5,245 nucleotides of DNA, from positions 1 to 5,245 of the forward strand of contig CBFGTV010000130.1 of the NCBI GenBank assembly GCA_965652145.1, read 5' to 3'. This DNA comes from CBFGTV01 sp965652145 (GTDB lineage Bacteria; Bacillota; Clostridia; Peptostreptococcales; Natronincolaceae). This document shows positions 1 to 5,245 of this stretch, one piece after another; within the stretch, counting starts at the first letter, position 1, and every line of letters starts with the position of its first letter. Position numbers and translations under genes: made by a program. The notes below the pieces were generated by a model. The model saw only the letters and a program-made list of their open reading frames with translations, had not been told where the DNA came from and did no database searches.

Positions 1-9
1 TTGAGTGGG

Positions 10-29
10 TTTTCAGACACGCCCTAATC
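10..29 (-). repeat. Left copy of an outward-facing inverted repeat at the window edges
   Basis: Read on the minus strand, this segment is GATTAGGGCGTGTCTGAAAA. It matches 18 of 20 bases of the plus-strand segment at 5192-5211, so the two form an inverted pair about 5.2 kb apart. Both copies read outward from the block of genes. The first base of the repeat is the last base of the truA stop codon (TAG, 31-29). This is the arrangement expected for ends of two insertion-sequence copies, or of one dispersed repeat family, but the body of any element lies outside the window and no transposase can be seen. Similarity beyond the 20 bases falls off quickly. Confidence 0.5.
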
Positions 30-769
30 TAATTGTAATAAACCTCTGTTAAAAATAGCCCCTGGGCTGGTACAGTAATTCCAGCTGCGTCTCTTTTCCC
101 TTCCGAGAAAATGTCATCAATTGCCTCTGGCTTTAGCTTCCCCGATCCTATCTCGATTAAGGTTCCCACCATTATTCTAATCATATTGTATAGAAATCCA
201 TCTCCTATAAAGGAAATTTCCAGCAGGCTTCCCTTCCTGCTGAAGCTTATGTCTTTGATGGTTCTAATGGTGGATTTTTTAGTTTTTTTAAGGGATGAAA
301 AGGCAATAAAATCATGGGTTCCCAGGAGTTTTTGAGCCCCAGCCTCCATTGCCGTCATATCCAGGCTTTCCGCCACATGATAGCTGTATTTTCGATAAAA
401 GGCTGAAGGAATCCAATGATTCCATATGTTATAGACATATTTTTTCCCCGTAGCATTGAATCTGCTGTGGAATCCTTCGGAAGCCTCCCTTAATTCCTTT
501 ACTACAATATCTTCAGGTAAATAATGATTAAGGTAACTCAACATCTCCTTTTCAGGCATCCTACTTTCGGTGTGAAAGTTAGCCACCTGGGCCAAAGCAT
601 GTACGCCCCGGTCGGTTCTTCCGGAGCCGATTACTTCTACATGGCTGTCGGTCATTTTACCGATCACATTCTCCAGCTTACCCTGAATAGTTTGATCTGT
701 ATCCTTTAACCGCTGCCACCCCCGATACCGGCTACCATCGTATTCTATGATCATTTTAATATTTCTCAA
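29..769 (-). CDS. truA: tRNA pseudouridine(38-40) synthase TruA
   Basis: TruA converts uridines 38-40 in the anticodon stem-loop of many tRNAs to pseudouridine and acts in the cytosol. The hallmark motif GSGRTDRGVHALAQ contains the catalytic Asp of the RTD triplet (about residue 53 from the start chosen here). Other family blocks are the N-terminal IIEYDG...GWQ, the central HDFIAFSS, the GDGFLYNMIRIMVGTL segment near residues 190-203, and a C-terminal PAQGLFL. At 246 residues it has the usual Gram-positive length and looks complete. The longest frame starts at a GTG at 778, but that codon lies inside the Shine-Dalgarno AAAGGAG. The TTG at 769 is 8 nt downstream of it and gives the typical TruA start MRNIKMIIEYDG, so I chose 769. 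The gene follows the ATP-grasp ligase gene by about 30 nt with no terminator between them, so it is probably read from the same transcript. The TAG stop abuts the edge repeat, but the C-terminus looks normal. Confidence 0.95.
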   Translation of the reverse strand: MRNIKMIIEYDGSRYRGWQRLKDTDQTIQGKLENVIGKMTDSHVEVIGSGRTDRGVHALAQVANFHTESRMPEKEMLSYLNHYLPEDIVVKELREASEGFHSRFNATGKKYVYNIWNHWIPSAFYRKYSYHVAESLDMTAMEAGAQKLLGTHDFIAFSSLKKTKKSTIRTIKDISFSRKGSLLEISFIGDGFLYNMIRIMVGTLIEIGSGKLKPEAIDDIFSEGKRDAAGITVPAQGLFLTEVYYN

Positions 770-777
770 AGACTTCA

Positions 778-784
778 CTCCTTT
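778..784 (-). promoter_or_regulatory. Ribosome binding site of truA, deciding a TTG start
   Basis: The minus strand reads AAAGGAG here, a strong Shine-Dalgarno. Its last G is the first base of the GTG that opens the longest frame, so that GTG cannot be the codon it serves. The TTG at 769-767 follows after 8 nt, an ideal spacing, and the next in-frame ATG (754-752) is about 23 nt away. Confidence 0.75.
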
Positions 785-799
785 AAGGGGCCGGTATTA

Positions 800-2137
800 C
801 TAAATAGTAGCTTTTTCTTTAAATAAGTAATTGGGTACTGTAAAGCACTCTACTATGCTGCCAATAATATTCTGGGTACCCGTTCTCGTATAAATTCCCT
901 GTAGCTTCTCATTATACATGAAAAGACCAATAATATAATTGTGGGGAATAAATTCCACATTCTTTTCATCGATCCGGGCCATGGGTAGCTTGGGTACCTG
1001 GCAAAATTCCTGTAGCAGATACGACTCCCTTGCCTCCTCTGAAATGATACGCTTCCATTCTTCAAGGGAATAGTCGCTCCCTACCCGAACACCATTGGAG
1101 GCATATTTATCCATGGGCTTTAATACCAAACGATCCTTATTTTCTATCGCCTCTTGTACCAGCTGGCTATTTTGATTGTCAAAAATCCTCGTATAGGGTA
1201 TATGCTGTTTAATGAATTCCCTTTCCTCCTGGTTCAGGAAGGGGGTCTTTTCAGGGTCATGGAGTATGGCGAAGATTTGCTTATTATGAATCACCTGAGA
1301 CCTCAAAGGCCCCACAACACATACATCACCGGCTAGATAAGCATCTATTAACGGTCTTACCGAATCGGCATTTTCAATAATTTCCCAGGTTACAGCCCTT
1401 CGATAGACGCAATCGATTTTAAAATCCTTGAAGTATAGCTTGCCATTGACATAGGTTAACTCTCTGGGGTCGGCAATAACGGTTTTGCAGCCGGCCTTTT
1501 CAAAGGATTTCTGAAACTCAAGGAACTCACTGGGTGGGTTAGCCTTCATAAAATCAACAATCGCTACCTGGGGCTTATCTTCAGATTGACTATATTCTTT
1601 GTAATTAGTAAGTAATGCCCTTACCCAGGAATCAAATATCTCAAAGCCCTCATAATGATACTGACCGTCAAAACCCTTCAGGGCCGATGAATCAGCCAGA
1701 ATTTGCTCAAGCTCTCGTTGTTCCACCATGCCGGATGACCCGTCGGCATTGAGCTCACAGAATTGAAATTGATCATTGTAATGATAAAAAATATCAAATC
1801 TGCCCATGGGTACCTTCATTTGATAACCCGGGTCTTTCAAAATCAGCCTTTCAAGAAGAGGTGAAAAACCAAAATAGCTTCTAAATTGTTCATTCTCAAG
1901 GTATTGGTCTATCACCTTATTTAAAATTTTCATCAGCTTCCCTGTAAGGGCTTCAAATCGTTCCATGTCCTCCTGGGCAAAAAACATTGGCTGATATAAA
2001 AATTCCACCGGCTCTCCTTTATACTTTGCCGGCGACTGGGCCACTCTGGCGGTTACCTCCTTAAGGCTTTCTCGAAATTGTTCAGGATTTTGCAGTACCC
2101 TCTCCTGGTACTCCTTAAATAACCTCTTTGCTAACAT
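800..2137 (-). CDS. Glutathionylspermidine synthase-family ATP-grasp ligase, synthetase domain only
   Basis: This 445-residue cytosolic protein belongs to the circularly permuted ATP-grasp ligases related to the synthetase half of E. coli Gss and to YgiC/YjfC. Residues 111-136 carry the family signature: GRFD (R113, D115), then CELNADGSSG (E128, N130, S134, S135). In Gss the matching Arg, Asp, Glu and Asn bind glutathione, the acyl phosphate and Mg2+. Residues 191-253 look like a preATP-grasp fold ending in VYRRAVTWE. Residues 337-349 (LVLKPMDKYASNG) and 376-379 (LQEF) fit the nucleotide-binding part, and TRTGTQNIIG (417-426) lies near the end. The N-terminal cysteine-protease-like amidase of Gss is absent. 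The ATG start at 2137 has GGGGGGAG upstream, 5 nt away, inside the preceding gene. The reading frame overlaps the glutamate-cysteine ligase gene by 23 bp, which suggests translational coupling and a shared pathway. The inferred role is ligation of gamma-glutamylcysteine, or glutathione, to an amine or amino acid. The substrate is unknown, so no symbol is given. Confidence 0.85.
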   Translation of the reverse strand: MLAKRLFKEYQERVLQNPEQFRESLKEVTARVAQSPAKYKGEPVEFLYQPMFFAQEDMERFEALTGKLMKILNKVIDQYLENEQFRSYFGFSPLLERLILKDPGYQMKVPMGRFDIFYHYNDQFQFCELNADGSSGMVEQRELEQILADSSALKGFDGQYHYEGFEIFDSWVRALLTNYKEYSQSEDKPQVAIVDFMKANPPSEFLEFQKSFEKAGCKTVIADPRELTYVNGKLYFKDFKIDCVYRRAVTWEIIENADSVRPLIDAYLAGDVCVVGPLRSQVIHNKQIFAILHDPEKTPFLNQEEREFIKQHIPYTRIFDNQNSQLVQEAIENKDRLVLKPMDKYASNGVRVGSDYSLEEWKRIISEEARESYLLQEFCQVPKLPMARIDEKNVEFIPHNYIIGLFMYNEKLQGIYTRTGTQNIIGSIVECFTVPNYLFKEKATI

Positions 2138-3431
2138 TTTTACTCCCCCCTTTTAAACCACACCAATCCAATCCTTCCATTCCCCTCAGCCGAATGGCTT
2201 CCTTCGATACCATGGCTGGGTTTTTTCCAGACTTGATCATCATTTTTAACGCCTTTAAATATTCCCTTTCTTCTTTGTCAAGGCCAGCCTCAGCCATATC
2301 AAACAGTTCACCGATAAATTGTCTAAGGGGCTGGCCTATAAACTCAGCATCAAAGCCCTGTTCAATCATACTATCCTTATATTTTTCAAGGGTCTCGTTA
2401 TTTACAGCAAGGCTCTTTTCATAGAGGGCCTCCAGAGCCTCGGGCTGATAAAAGATTCCCTTGATTAAAGCTCCATAGGATAAATTCAGGGGATAGGGAA
2501 GGGAGTCGCCCATTCTGATTTCAATATATCGTTTTACCCTTACATCGGGAAAAACCATTGTAAAAACATGCTCCAGCTCTTCCTCAGTCAGTTCATGCTC
2601 ATCTAACACATTACCGATGGTCTTGTCTTCAGTGGGTATATATTGACCCGCCTTGGCAATAAAAATAGGAGGCACCTGTAATAGGTAATTAGCATAGGCT
2701 TCATAGCCGAACCTTGTATCCATGACTCCCTTAACAATTCCGCTTCGGTCAGCATCGGTATTTTGCCAGATGACACTTCTCACACTGTTTTTATTATAGA
2801 GGGTACCTTCAAATATAGGAGAATTATCAGAAATTAAGGCCAGGGCAGGAGATAAAAAATTTGCAACCCGATATTTTTTGATAAAGTCTGCTTCGTCACG
2901 ATAATCTATGGCAACCTGAAGCGCCGCTGTCCCCTTCATCATGTTATGGGCATACTGACCGGTCTTTTTAAAATAGTTTGACATATATTCATATCGTTTT
3001 TTCGGATTAAAGGGAAGCTCACTTATTTTTGTTTTGGGATGATAGCCAACGGCCATTAAAAGCTGGCCATTTTTCCTTAATAGGGGGAGAATATCGGCTA
3101 GAAAGGCCTGGTATAGCTCATCCGCCTGTCGCAGCCCTTCACAGGGAGCTATACTTAGCTCCAGTTGTCCTCCAGGCTCCAGGGTAATGACCCCGTAGTC
3201 CATTTCCAGGCCCACTAAATACTCCTTCTCATATTTAGGATCATACCCCTTGGGAAGTAAGGCCTTCAGTATTTCCTGTATTCCATTGTCTTCGTAGTAG
3301 TTTACCGTCTCCAGGGTATCCTCCCTGACCACAATATGTTCAAATTCCATACCAATTAGGAGTTTATCATTATGTTTTTCACCTTGTTTAATGATTTTTT
3401 GTATTGTTTCAAGCTTACACGCATATTCCAT
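2115..3431 (-). CDS. gshA: Glutamate-cysteine ligase, plant/proteobacterial-type (GCS2 family)
   Basis: The enzyme joins the gamma-carboxyl of glutamate to cysteine with ATP, the first step of glutathione-type thiol synthesis, in the cytosol. By eye it follows the plant GSH1 type closely. In numbering from the longest frame: IGMEFEH (30-36, metal and substrate acidic residues), TLEPGGQLELS (87-97), YMSNYF...MMKGTAALQVAIDY (153-181), SVRSVIWQNTDADRSG (220-235), FGYEAY (245-250), and FPDVRVKRYIEIRMGDSLP (298-316). About 438 residues matches a mature enzyme of this class. The longest frame opens at a GTG at 3443, but this codon sits inside GAGGTGA, the likely Shine-Dalgarno, and has no ribosome site of its own. 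The ATG at 3431 is therefore preferred. Only three cysteines are present in the long frame (9, 101, 428), so the redox disulfides of plant enzymes appear to be missing. The stop overlaps the next gene. EgtA and other gamma-glutamyl ligases share the fold, so cysteine as acceptor is strongly likely but not proved. Confidence 0.9.
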   Translation of the reverse strand: MEYACKLETIQKIIKQGEKHNDKLLIGMEFEHIVVREDTLETVNYYEDNGIQEILKALLPKGYDPKYEKEYLVGLEMDYGVITLEPGGQLELSIAPCEGLRQADELYQAFLADILPLLRKNGQLLMAVGYHPKTKISELPFNPKKRYEYMSNYFKKTGQYAHNMMKGTAALQVAIDYRDEADFIKKYRVANFLSPALALISDNSPIFEGTLYNKNSVRSVIWQNTDADRSGIVKGVMDTRFGYEAYANYLLQVPPIFIAKAGQYIPTEDKTIGNVLDEHELTEEELEHVFTMVFPDVRVKRYIEIRMGDSLPYPLNLSYGALIKGIFYQPEALEALYEKSLAVNNETLEKYKDSMIEQGFDAEFIGQPLRQFIGELFDMAEAGLDKEEREYLKALKMMIKSGKNPAMVSKEAIRLRGMEGLDWCGLKGGSKNVSKEVI

Positions 3432-3439
3432 CCACTCAT

Positions 3440-3446
3440 TCACCTC
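3440..3446 (-). promoter_or_regulatory. Ribosome binding site of the glutamate-cysteine ligase gene
   Basis: The minus strand reads GAGGTGA, a seven-base match to the complement of the 16S rRNA 3' end. It overlaps the GTG codon at 3443-3441 and leaves 8 nt before the ATG at 3431. Upstream of the GTG there is only AT-rich sequence without a ribosome site, so the ATG is the likelier start. Confidence 0.6.
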
Positions 3447-3499
3447 AAATATGAAAATTTTTATACAATGGAGTACATTCCTACATCCCTAAATCCTTT

Positions 3500-3510
3500 A
3501 AGTAATACTT
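3500..3510. promoter_or_regulatory. 11-bp inverted repeat near the presumed operon start, possible operator
   Basis: AAGTAATACTT is a perfect inverted repeat with one central base. It lies just downstream of the weak -10 candidate at 3513-3518, where a transcription start would be expected. A repressor could act here, but short AT-rich palindromes arise by chance and no known operator matches. Confidence 0.2.
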
Positions 3511-3512
3511 CC

Positions 3513-3540
3513 ATAGTACACCAAAATCATCAAAAATCAA
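3513..3540 (-). promoter_or_regulatory. Weak sigma-A-like promoter candidate for the ligase operon
   Basis: The minus strand has TTGATT (3540-3535), a 16-nt spacer, and TACTAT (3518-3513). Each hexamer matches four of six consensus positions. It lies downstream of the terminator-like hairpin at 3581-3616 and would give a leader of roughly 60-75 nt. Several AT-rich alternatives exist, so this is a suggestion only. Confidence 0.3.
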
Positions 3541-3576
3541 AATCCTTTCATCGTTATTATTCTCACTTGTTTTAAA

Positions 3577-3616
3577 TCAAGAAAAGTCAGCCTAAGCGTA
3601 AACTAATCTGCTGACT
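3577..3616 (-). terminator. Terminator-like hairpin downstream of the lipoprotein gene
   Basis: On the minus strand AGTCAGC (3616-3610) and GCTGACT (3591-3585) form a perfect 7-bp stem around an 18-nt loop. The right arm runs into TTTCTT, a broken U-run. The loop is long and the U-tract is interrupted by a C, so the terminator is moderate at best. It lies about 145 nt past the lipoprotein stop codon. It could instead sit in the leader of the ligase operon if transcription starts further upstream. Confidence 0.35.
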
Positions 3617-3635
3617 CCCTTAAACCAATATTTTA

Positions 3636-3673
3636 CAGGCCGAAACCCACTTAAATGTGGGTTTTATGGGCTG
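3636..3673. other. Two-part stem-loop in the intergenic region
   Basis: AAACCCAC (3643-3650) and GTGGGTTT (3657-3664) form a perfect 8-bp stem with a 6-nt loop. A lower stem of CAGGCC (3636-3641) with GGGCTG (3668-3673) pairs at five of six positions across small internal loops. On the plus strand the upper stem ends in TTTT, and on the minus strand in TTT followed by CGG, so the U-tract is poor either way. It may be a weak, possibly bidirectional terminator or a structured leader element. Confidence 0.4.
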
Positions 3674-3732
3674 AAGCTTTTTATTGTATAGGAGGTTTAT
3701 ATTTTAACTTACCCCATAATTAACTTCCTAAA

Positions 3733-3746
3733 ACATAAATTTATGT
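3733..3746. repeat. 14-bp perfect palindrome just after the lipoprotein gene
   Basis: ACATAAATTTATGT equals its own reverse complement. It lies 14 nt beyond the lipoprotein stop codon in the transcribed direction, and the minus strand continues with TTTT after it. It could be a protein-binding site or a weak AT-only hairpin. The composition makes chance a real possibility. Confidence 0.35.
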
Positions 3747-3760
3747 AAACCCAAAATTAT

Positions 3761-5065
3761 TTATATTTTTAAGAGATATACTTCCCCAGCCCGGTTGATA
3801 ATTACCATCGTATTGGTTTCATCATCGAGAAAGACAGAAAAAACCTCCCAGGGAAATTTCATCAATTCCCTTTCTTCCCCCTGGGCATTGAATTCCACGA
3901 GGGTTTTATTCCTCACCATATAGGCTTGGTCCTGGTGGGTAATAAAATACATATCCTTACTGTTCAAAATAATGGCATCATCATATTTTCTTCGTTCATT
4001 ATCTTTAATGCTTACCAGCGCCAAGGGCTCCTTGACTCCCAGGTTTGTACCGTAGATAAAATTGTTAAATACAAAGCCATAAAAATTATAATCCATTGGT
4101 TCCAGAATCAGCTTTTCATCTTCCTTTAAATCATATACTAATATTTTATCATAATTTAGTCTTTCAAAATATTCCTCGGTCTTGATAATTTCCCCCTGGG
4201 AAATGGCCACTCGACTTCCATCATGGCTCCATTGTATATTTTCGATGGGGTCAATGAAGCCCTCCTCCTCTCTAAAGAGGGTGGTTCTTGTATGGTTCTC
4301 TAGGTCAAATAAAATTAGCTCTCTTCCCACAAAGGTATGCCAATCTCCGATGGTAATTTCATTTAAATCCTTATTCCTTGGCATTTTAATAAAGGCTATA
4401 TGACGGTCATCAGGCGACCATTTGGAAGTGGTTCCATTCAGGGTGGCCACCAGCTTCCCTCGATGATCATAGACCTGCTGATGGTAATAGATAAAATAAT
4501 GACTATGATTGCTCCATTGGGTTGTGAAATGAAAGGTATTAAAGGCCTCTTCCTCCATTTCATCAATGACTTTCTCCGGTCTTCCCCCTTCCTCAAACAT
4601 ATACCGATAGAGGCTATGCTTTGATTCAACTTTTTTTGTATATAAGACCCCCTTGCCATCGGGAGAAACCAAAACATTTGGACTATTTAAACCCGATATT
4701 TCCTCATCCAGCTTAATATTTTCATTATCTCTCCGATAATATAATTGGTTGTCCATATCAACATAGACTGCCCGTTGATGATCAAGGGGGATAAAGGATA
4801 GGAACTGTTGTATTTGATCGAAATGAAGACTCAACCTGCCAGTGGCAAAATCAAATGAATAATAGCTTAAATTTCCCTCTGGCATGGCGGTAAAATAAAA
4901 TTTTCCGCCTTTGGCCTGGTACCCGGTGATTTCTTTAAATTGCTCCAGCGCCTCTGCCCTTTGCAGTTCACTAGTATCTGCCGGGGGTATAGACCGCTTT
5001 TGTTGCCCACAGCCATTTAATATGATTAATAGTAGTATCATCACCCAGGTTATTTTTTTCTTCAA
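3761..5065 (-). CDS. Secreted lipoprotein with predicted WD40/TolB-like beta-propeller
   Basis: The 434-residue product starts with a lipoprotein signal peptide: KKK at residues 2-4, a hydrophobic stretch at 5-16, and the lipobox L-N-G-C with Cys19 as the lipidation site. It should be anchored on the outer face of the membrane. The mature part resembles PD40/TolB-type propellers, with repeated blade signatures VSPDGKGVLYT (133-143), KWSPDDRHIAFI (215-226) and QWSHDGSRVAIS (278-289), plus further beta-rich segments to the C-terminus. No catalytic motif is visible, and such propellers usually bind proteins or ligands. The start is a TTG; no in-frame ATG precedes the signal peptide. Hairpins and a 317-bp gap separate it from the ligase operon, so it is probably a separate unit. 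The specific function is not recognised. Confidence 0.85.
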   Translation of the reverse strand: MKKKITWVMILLLIILNGCGQQKRSIPPADTSELQRAEALEQFKEITGYQAKGGKFYFTAMPEGNLSYYSFDFATGRLSLHFDQIQQFLSFIPLDHQRAVYVDMDNQLYYRRDNENIKLDEEISGLNSPNVLVSPDGKGVLYTKKVESKHSLYRYMFEEGGRPEKVIDEMEEEAFNTFHFTTQWSNHSHYFIYYHQQVYDHRGKLVATLNGTTSKWSPDDRHIAFIKMPRNKDLNEITIGDWHTFVGRELILFDLENHTRTTLFREEEGFIDPIENIQWSHDGSRVAISQGEIIKTEEYFERLNYDKILVYDLKEDEKLILEPMDYNFYGFVFNNFIYGTNLGVKEPLALVSIKDNERRKYDDAIILNSKDMYFITHQDQAYMVRNKTLVEFNAQGEERELMKFPWEVFSVFLDDETNTMVIINRAGEVYLLKI

Positions 5066-5068
5066 TGA

Positions 5069-5078
5069 CCTCCACCTC
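5069..5078 (-). promoter_or_regulatory. Tandem ribosome binding site of the lipoprotein gene
   Basis: The minus strand reads GAGGTGGAGG before the TTG start at 5065. The first GAGG (5078-5075) is 9 nt from the TTG, a good spacing. The second, GGAGG (5073-5069), is only 3 nt away. An ATG further upstream (CCATGG) is out of frame, so the TTG start stands. Confidence 0.65.
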
Positions 5079-5088
5079 TTCCATGGAA

Positions 5089-5119
5089 TTTATCTTTATT
5101 TTTCCCAGGAAATTGTCGA
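5089..5119 (-). promoter_or_regulatory. Very weak promoter candidate for the lipoprotein gene
   Basis: Between the upstream terminator and the start codon, the minus strand has TCGACA (5119-5114, five of six matches to the -35 consensus) and GATAAA (5094-5089, four of six to the -10) with a long 19-nt spacer. A promoter is expected in this 67-bp stretch because a strong terminator precedes it, but this assignment is uncertain. Confidence 0.2.
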
Positions 5120-5133
5120 TTAGTCATTTCAAT

Positions 5134-5169
5134 AAAAAAATAAAGCCTAAAATGAATTTAAGGCTTTAT
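5134..5169 (-). terminator. Intrinsic terminator upstream of the lipoprotein gene
   Basis: On the minus strand ATAAAGCCT (5169-5161) and AGGCTTTAT (5148-5140) form a perfect 9-bp stem around a 12-nt loop. They are followed by a run of T (5139-5134). This is a textbook rho-independent terminator reading leftward, so it probably ends a minus-strand gene or mobile element lying beyond the right edge and isolates the lipoprotein gene from it. On the plus strand the stem is not followed by a T-run. Confidence 0.75.
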
Positions 5170-5191
5170 CCAAACTAGAAAAAAACAAAAT

Positions 5192-5211
5192 GATTAGGGT
5201 GTGTCTGAATA
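5192..5211 (+). repeat. Right copy of the outward-facing inverted repeat
   Basis: The plus strand reads GATTAGGGTGTGTCTGAATA. It differs at two positions from the minus-strand copy at 10-29. It is followed to the window edge by 34 bases with no recognisable gene. As with the left copy, the repeat reads out of the window, as if an element begins here and continues rightward. The family cannot be named from this fragment. Confidence 0.5.
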
Positions 5212-5245
5212 CTCCGAAGGGTGCAGATTTTACTGAATTTTTGTT

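Larger units (their letters stand above)
3444..3760 (-). other. 317-bp intergenic region between lipoprotein gene and ligase operon
   Basis: No convincing gene lies here on either strand. The region should hold the end of the lipoprotein transcript and the promoter and leader of the ligase operon. In minus-strand order it contains a 14-bp palindrome (3733-3746), a hairpin with an 8-bp perfect stem (3643-3664), a terminator-like hairpin (3581-3616), an AT-rich stretch with short direct repeats (AAATCCTTT on the plus strand at 3540-3548 and 3491-3499), a weak promoter candidate (3513-3540), and an 11-bp inverted repeat (3500-3510). A further -10-like TATAAA lies at 3465-3460, very close to the gene, without a good -35. 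I see no T-box consensus and no riboswitch I recognise. Confidence 0.6.

Noticed and set aside
111..709. Plus-strand open frames of 61-74 codons opposite truA
   Set aside because: They lie wholly antisense to a well-recognised gene, lack ribosome binding sites I could support, and their translations show no family features.
853..1065. 70-codon minus-strand frame inside the ATP-grasp gene
   Set aside because: It is a shifted frame within a gene whose motifs are continuous across this stretch, so it is a shadow.
2128..2424. 98-codon plus-strand frame opposite the glutamate-cysteine ligase
   Set aside because: It is antisense to the conserved gene and its composition (rich in Ser, Pro, Phe, Leu) is typical of antisense translation.
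3372..3575. 67-codon plus-strand frame partly in the intergenic gap
   Set aside because: It begins antisense to the ligase gene, has no good ribosome site, and gives a low-complexity product without recognisable features.
3690..3720. Plus-strand GGAGG (3691-3695) suggesting a small plus-strand gene
   Set aside because: No ATG, GTG or TTG at usable spacing opens a frame of meaningful length after it.
3444..3760. T-box or known riboswitch for cysteine or amino acid supply
   Set aside because: I looked for the T-box antiterminator consensus and familiar riboswitch cores on the minus strand and found none.
4438..4677. 79-codon minus-strand frame inside the lipoprotein gene
   Set aside because: It is a shifted frame across blades that read continuously in the main frame.
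1..5245. tRNA, rRNA, CRISPR array or transposase gene
   Set aside because: No cloverleaf-like segments, no regularly spaced repeats and no transposase motifs were seen on either strand.

Overview
The window looks like chromosomal DNA from a low-GC, Gram-positive anaerobe of the Clostridia type, with Alkaliphilus-like lineages a plausible guess. This rests on AT-rich intergenic DNA, strong GGAGG-type ribosome binding sites, TTG starts, a short clostridial-style TruA, and a lipoprotein signal peptide. No marker in the window fixes the species. All four genes lie on the minus strand, so transcription runs from high to low coordinates.

In order of transcription: a terminator for something outside the window (5133-5169), then a gene for a secreted lipoprotein with a predicted beta-propeller (3761-5065). 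Next is a 0.3-kb gap with hairpins and palindromes (3444-3760). A compact three-gene set follows: a plant-type glutamate-cysteine ligase (GCS2 family, 2115-3431), a circularly permuted ATP-grasp ligase of the glutathionylspermidine synthase family (800-2137), and the tRNA pseudouridine synthase truA (29-769). The two ligase genes overlap by 23 bp, and truA follows after about 30 bp, so the three are probably co-transcribed.

The main interest is the ligase pair. The first enzyme should make gamma-glutamylcysteine. The second belongs to a family that extends glutathione-like peptides by amide bond formation, but it lacks the amidase domain of E. coli Gss. No canonical gshB or gshF is present in the window. 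The pair therefore looks like a two-step pathway to glutathione by a non-orthologous second enzyme, or to another gamma-glutamylcysteine-derived thiol. The final product cannot be read from sequence.

The two window edges carry nearly identical 20-bp sequences in inverted orientation (10-29 and 5192-5211), both reading outward. They may be ends of the same mobile or dispersed repeat family bracketing this block. The left copy begins at the last base of the truA stop codon. No transposase, tRNA, rRNA or CRISPR array is visible.
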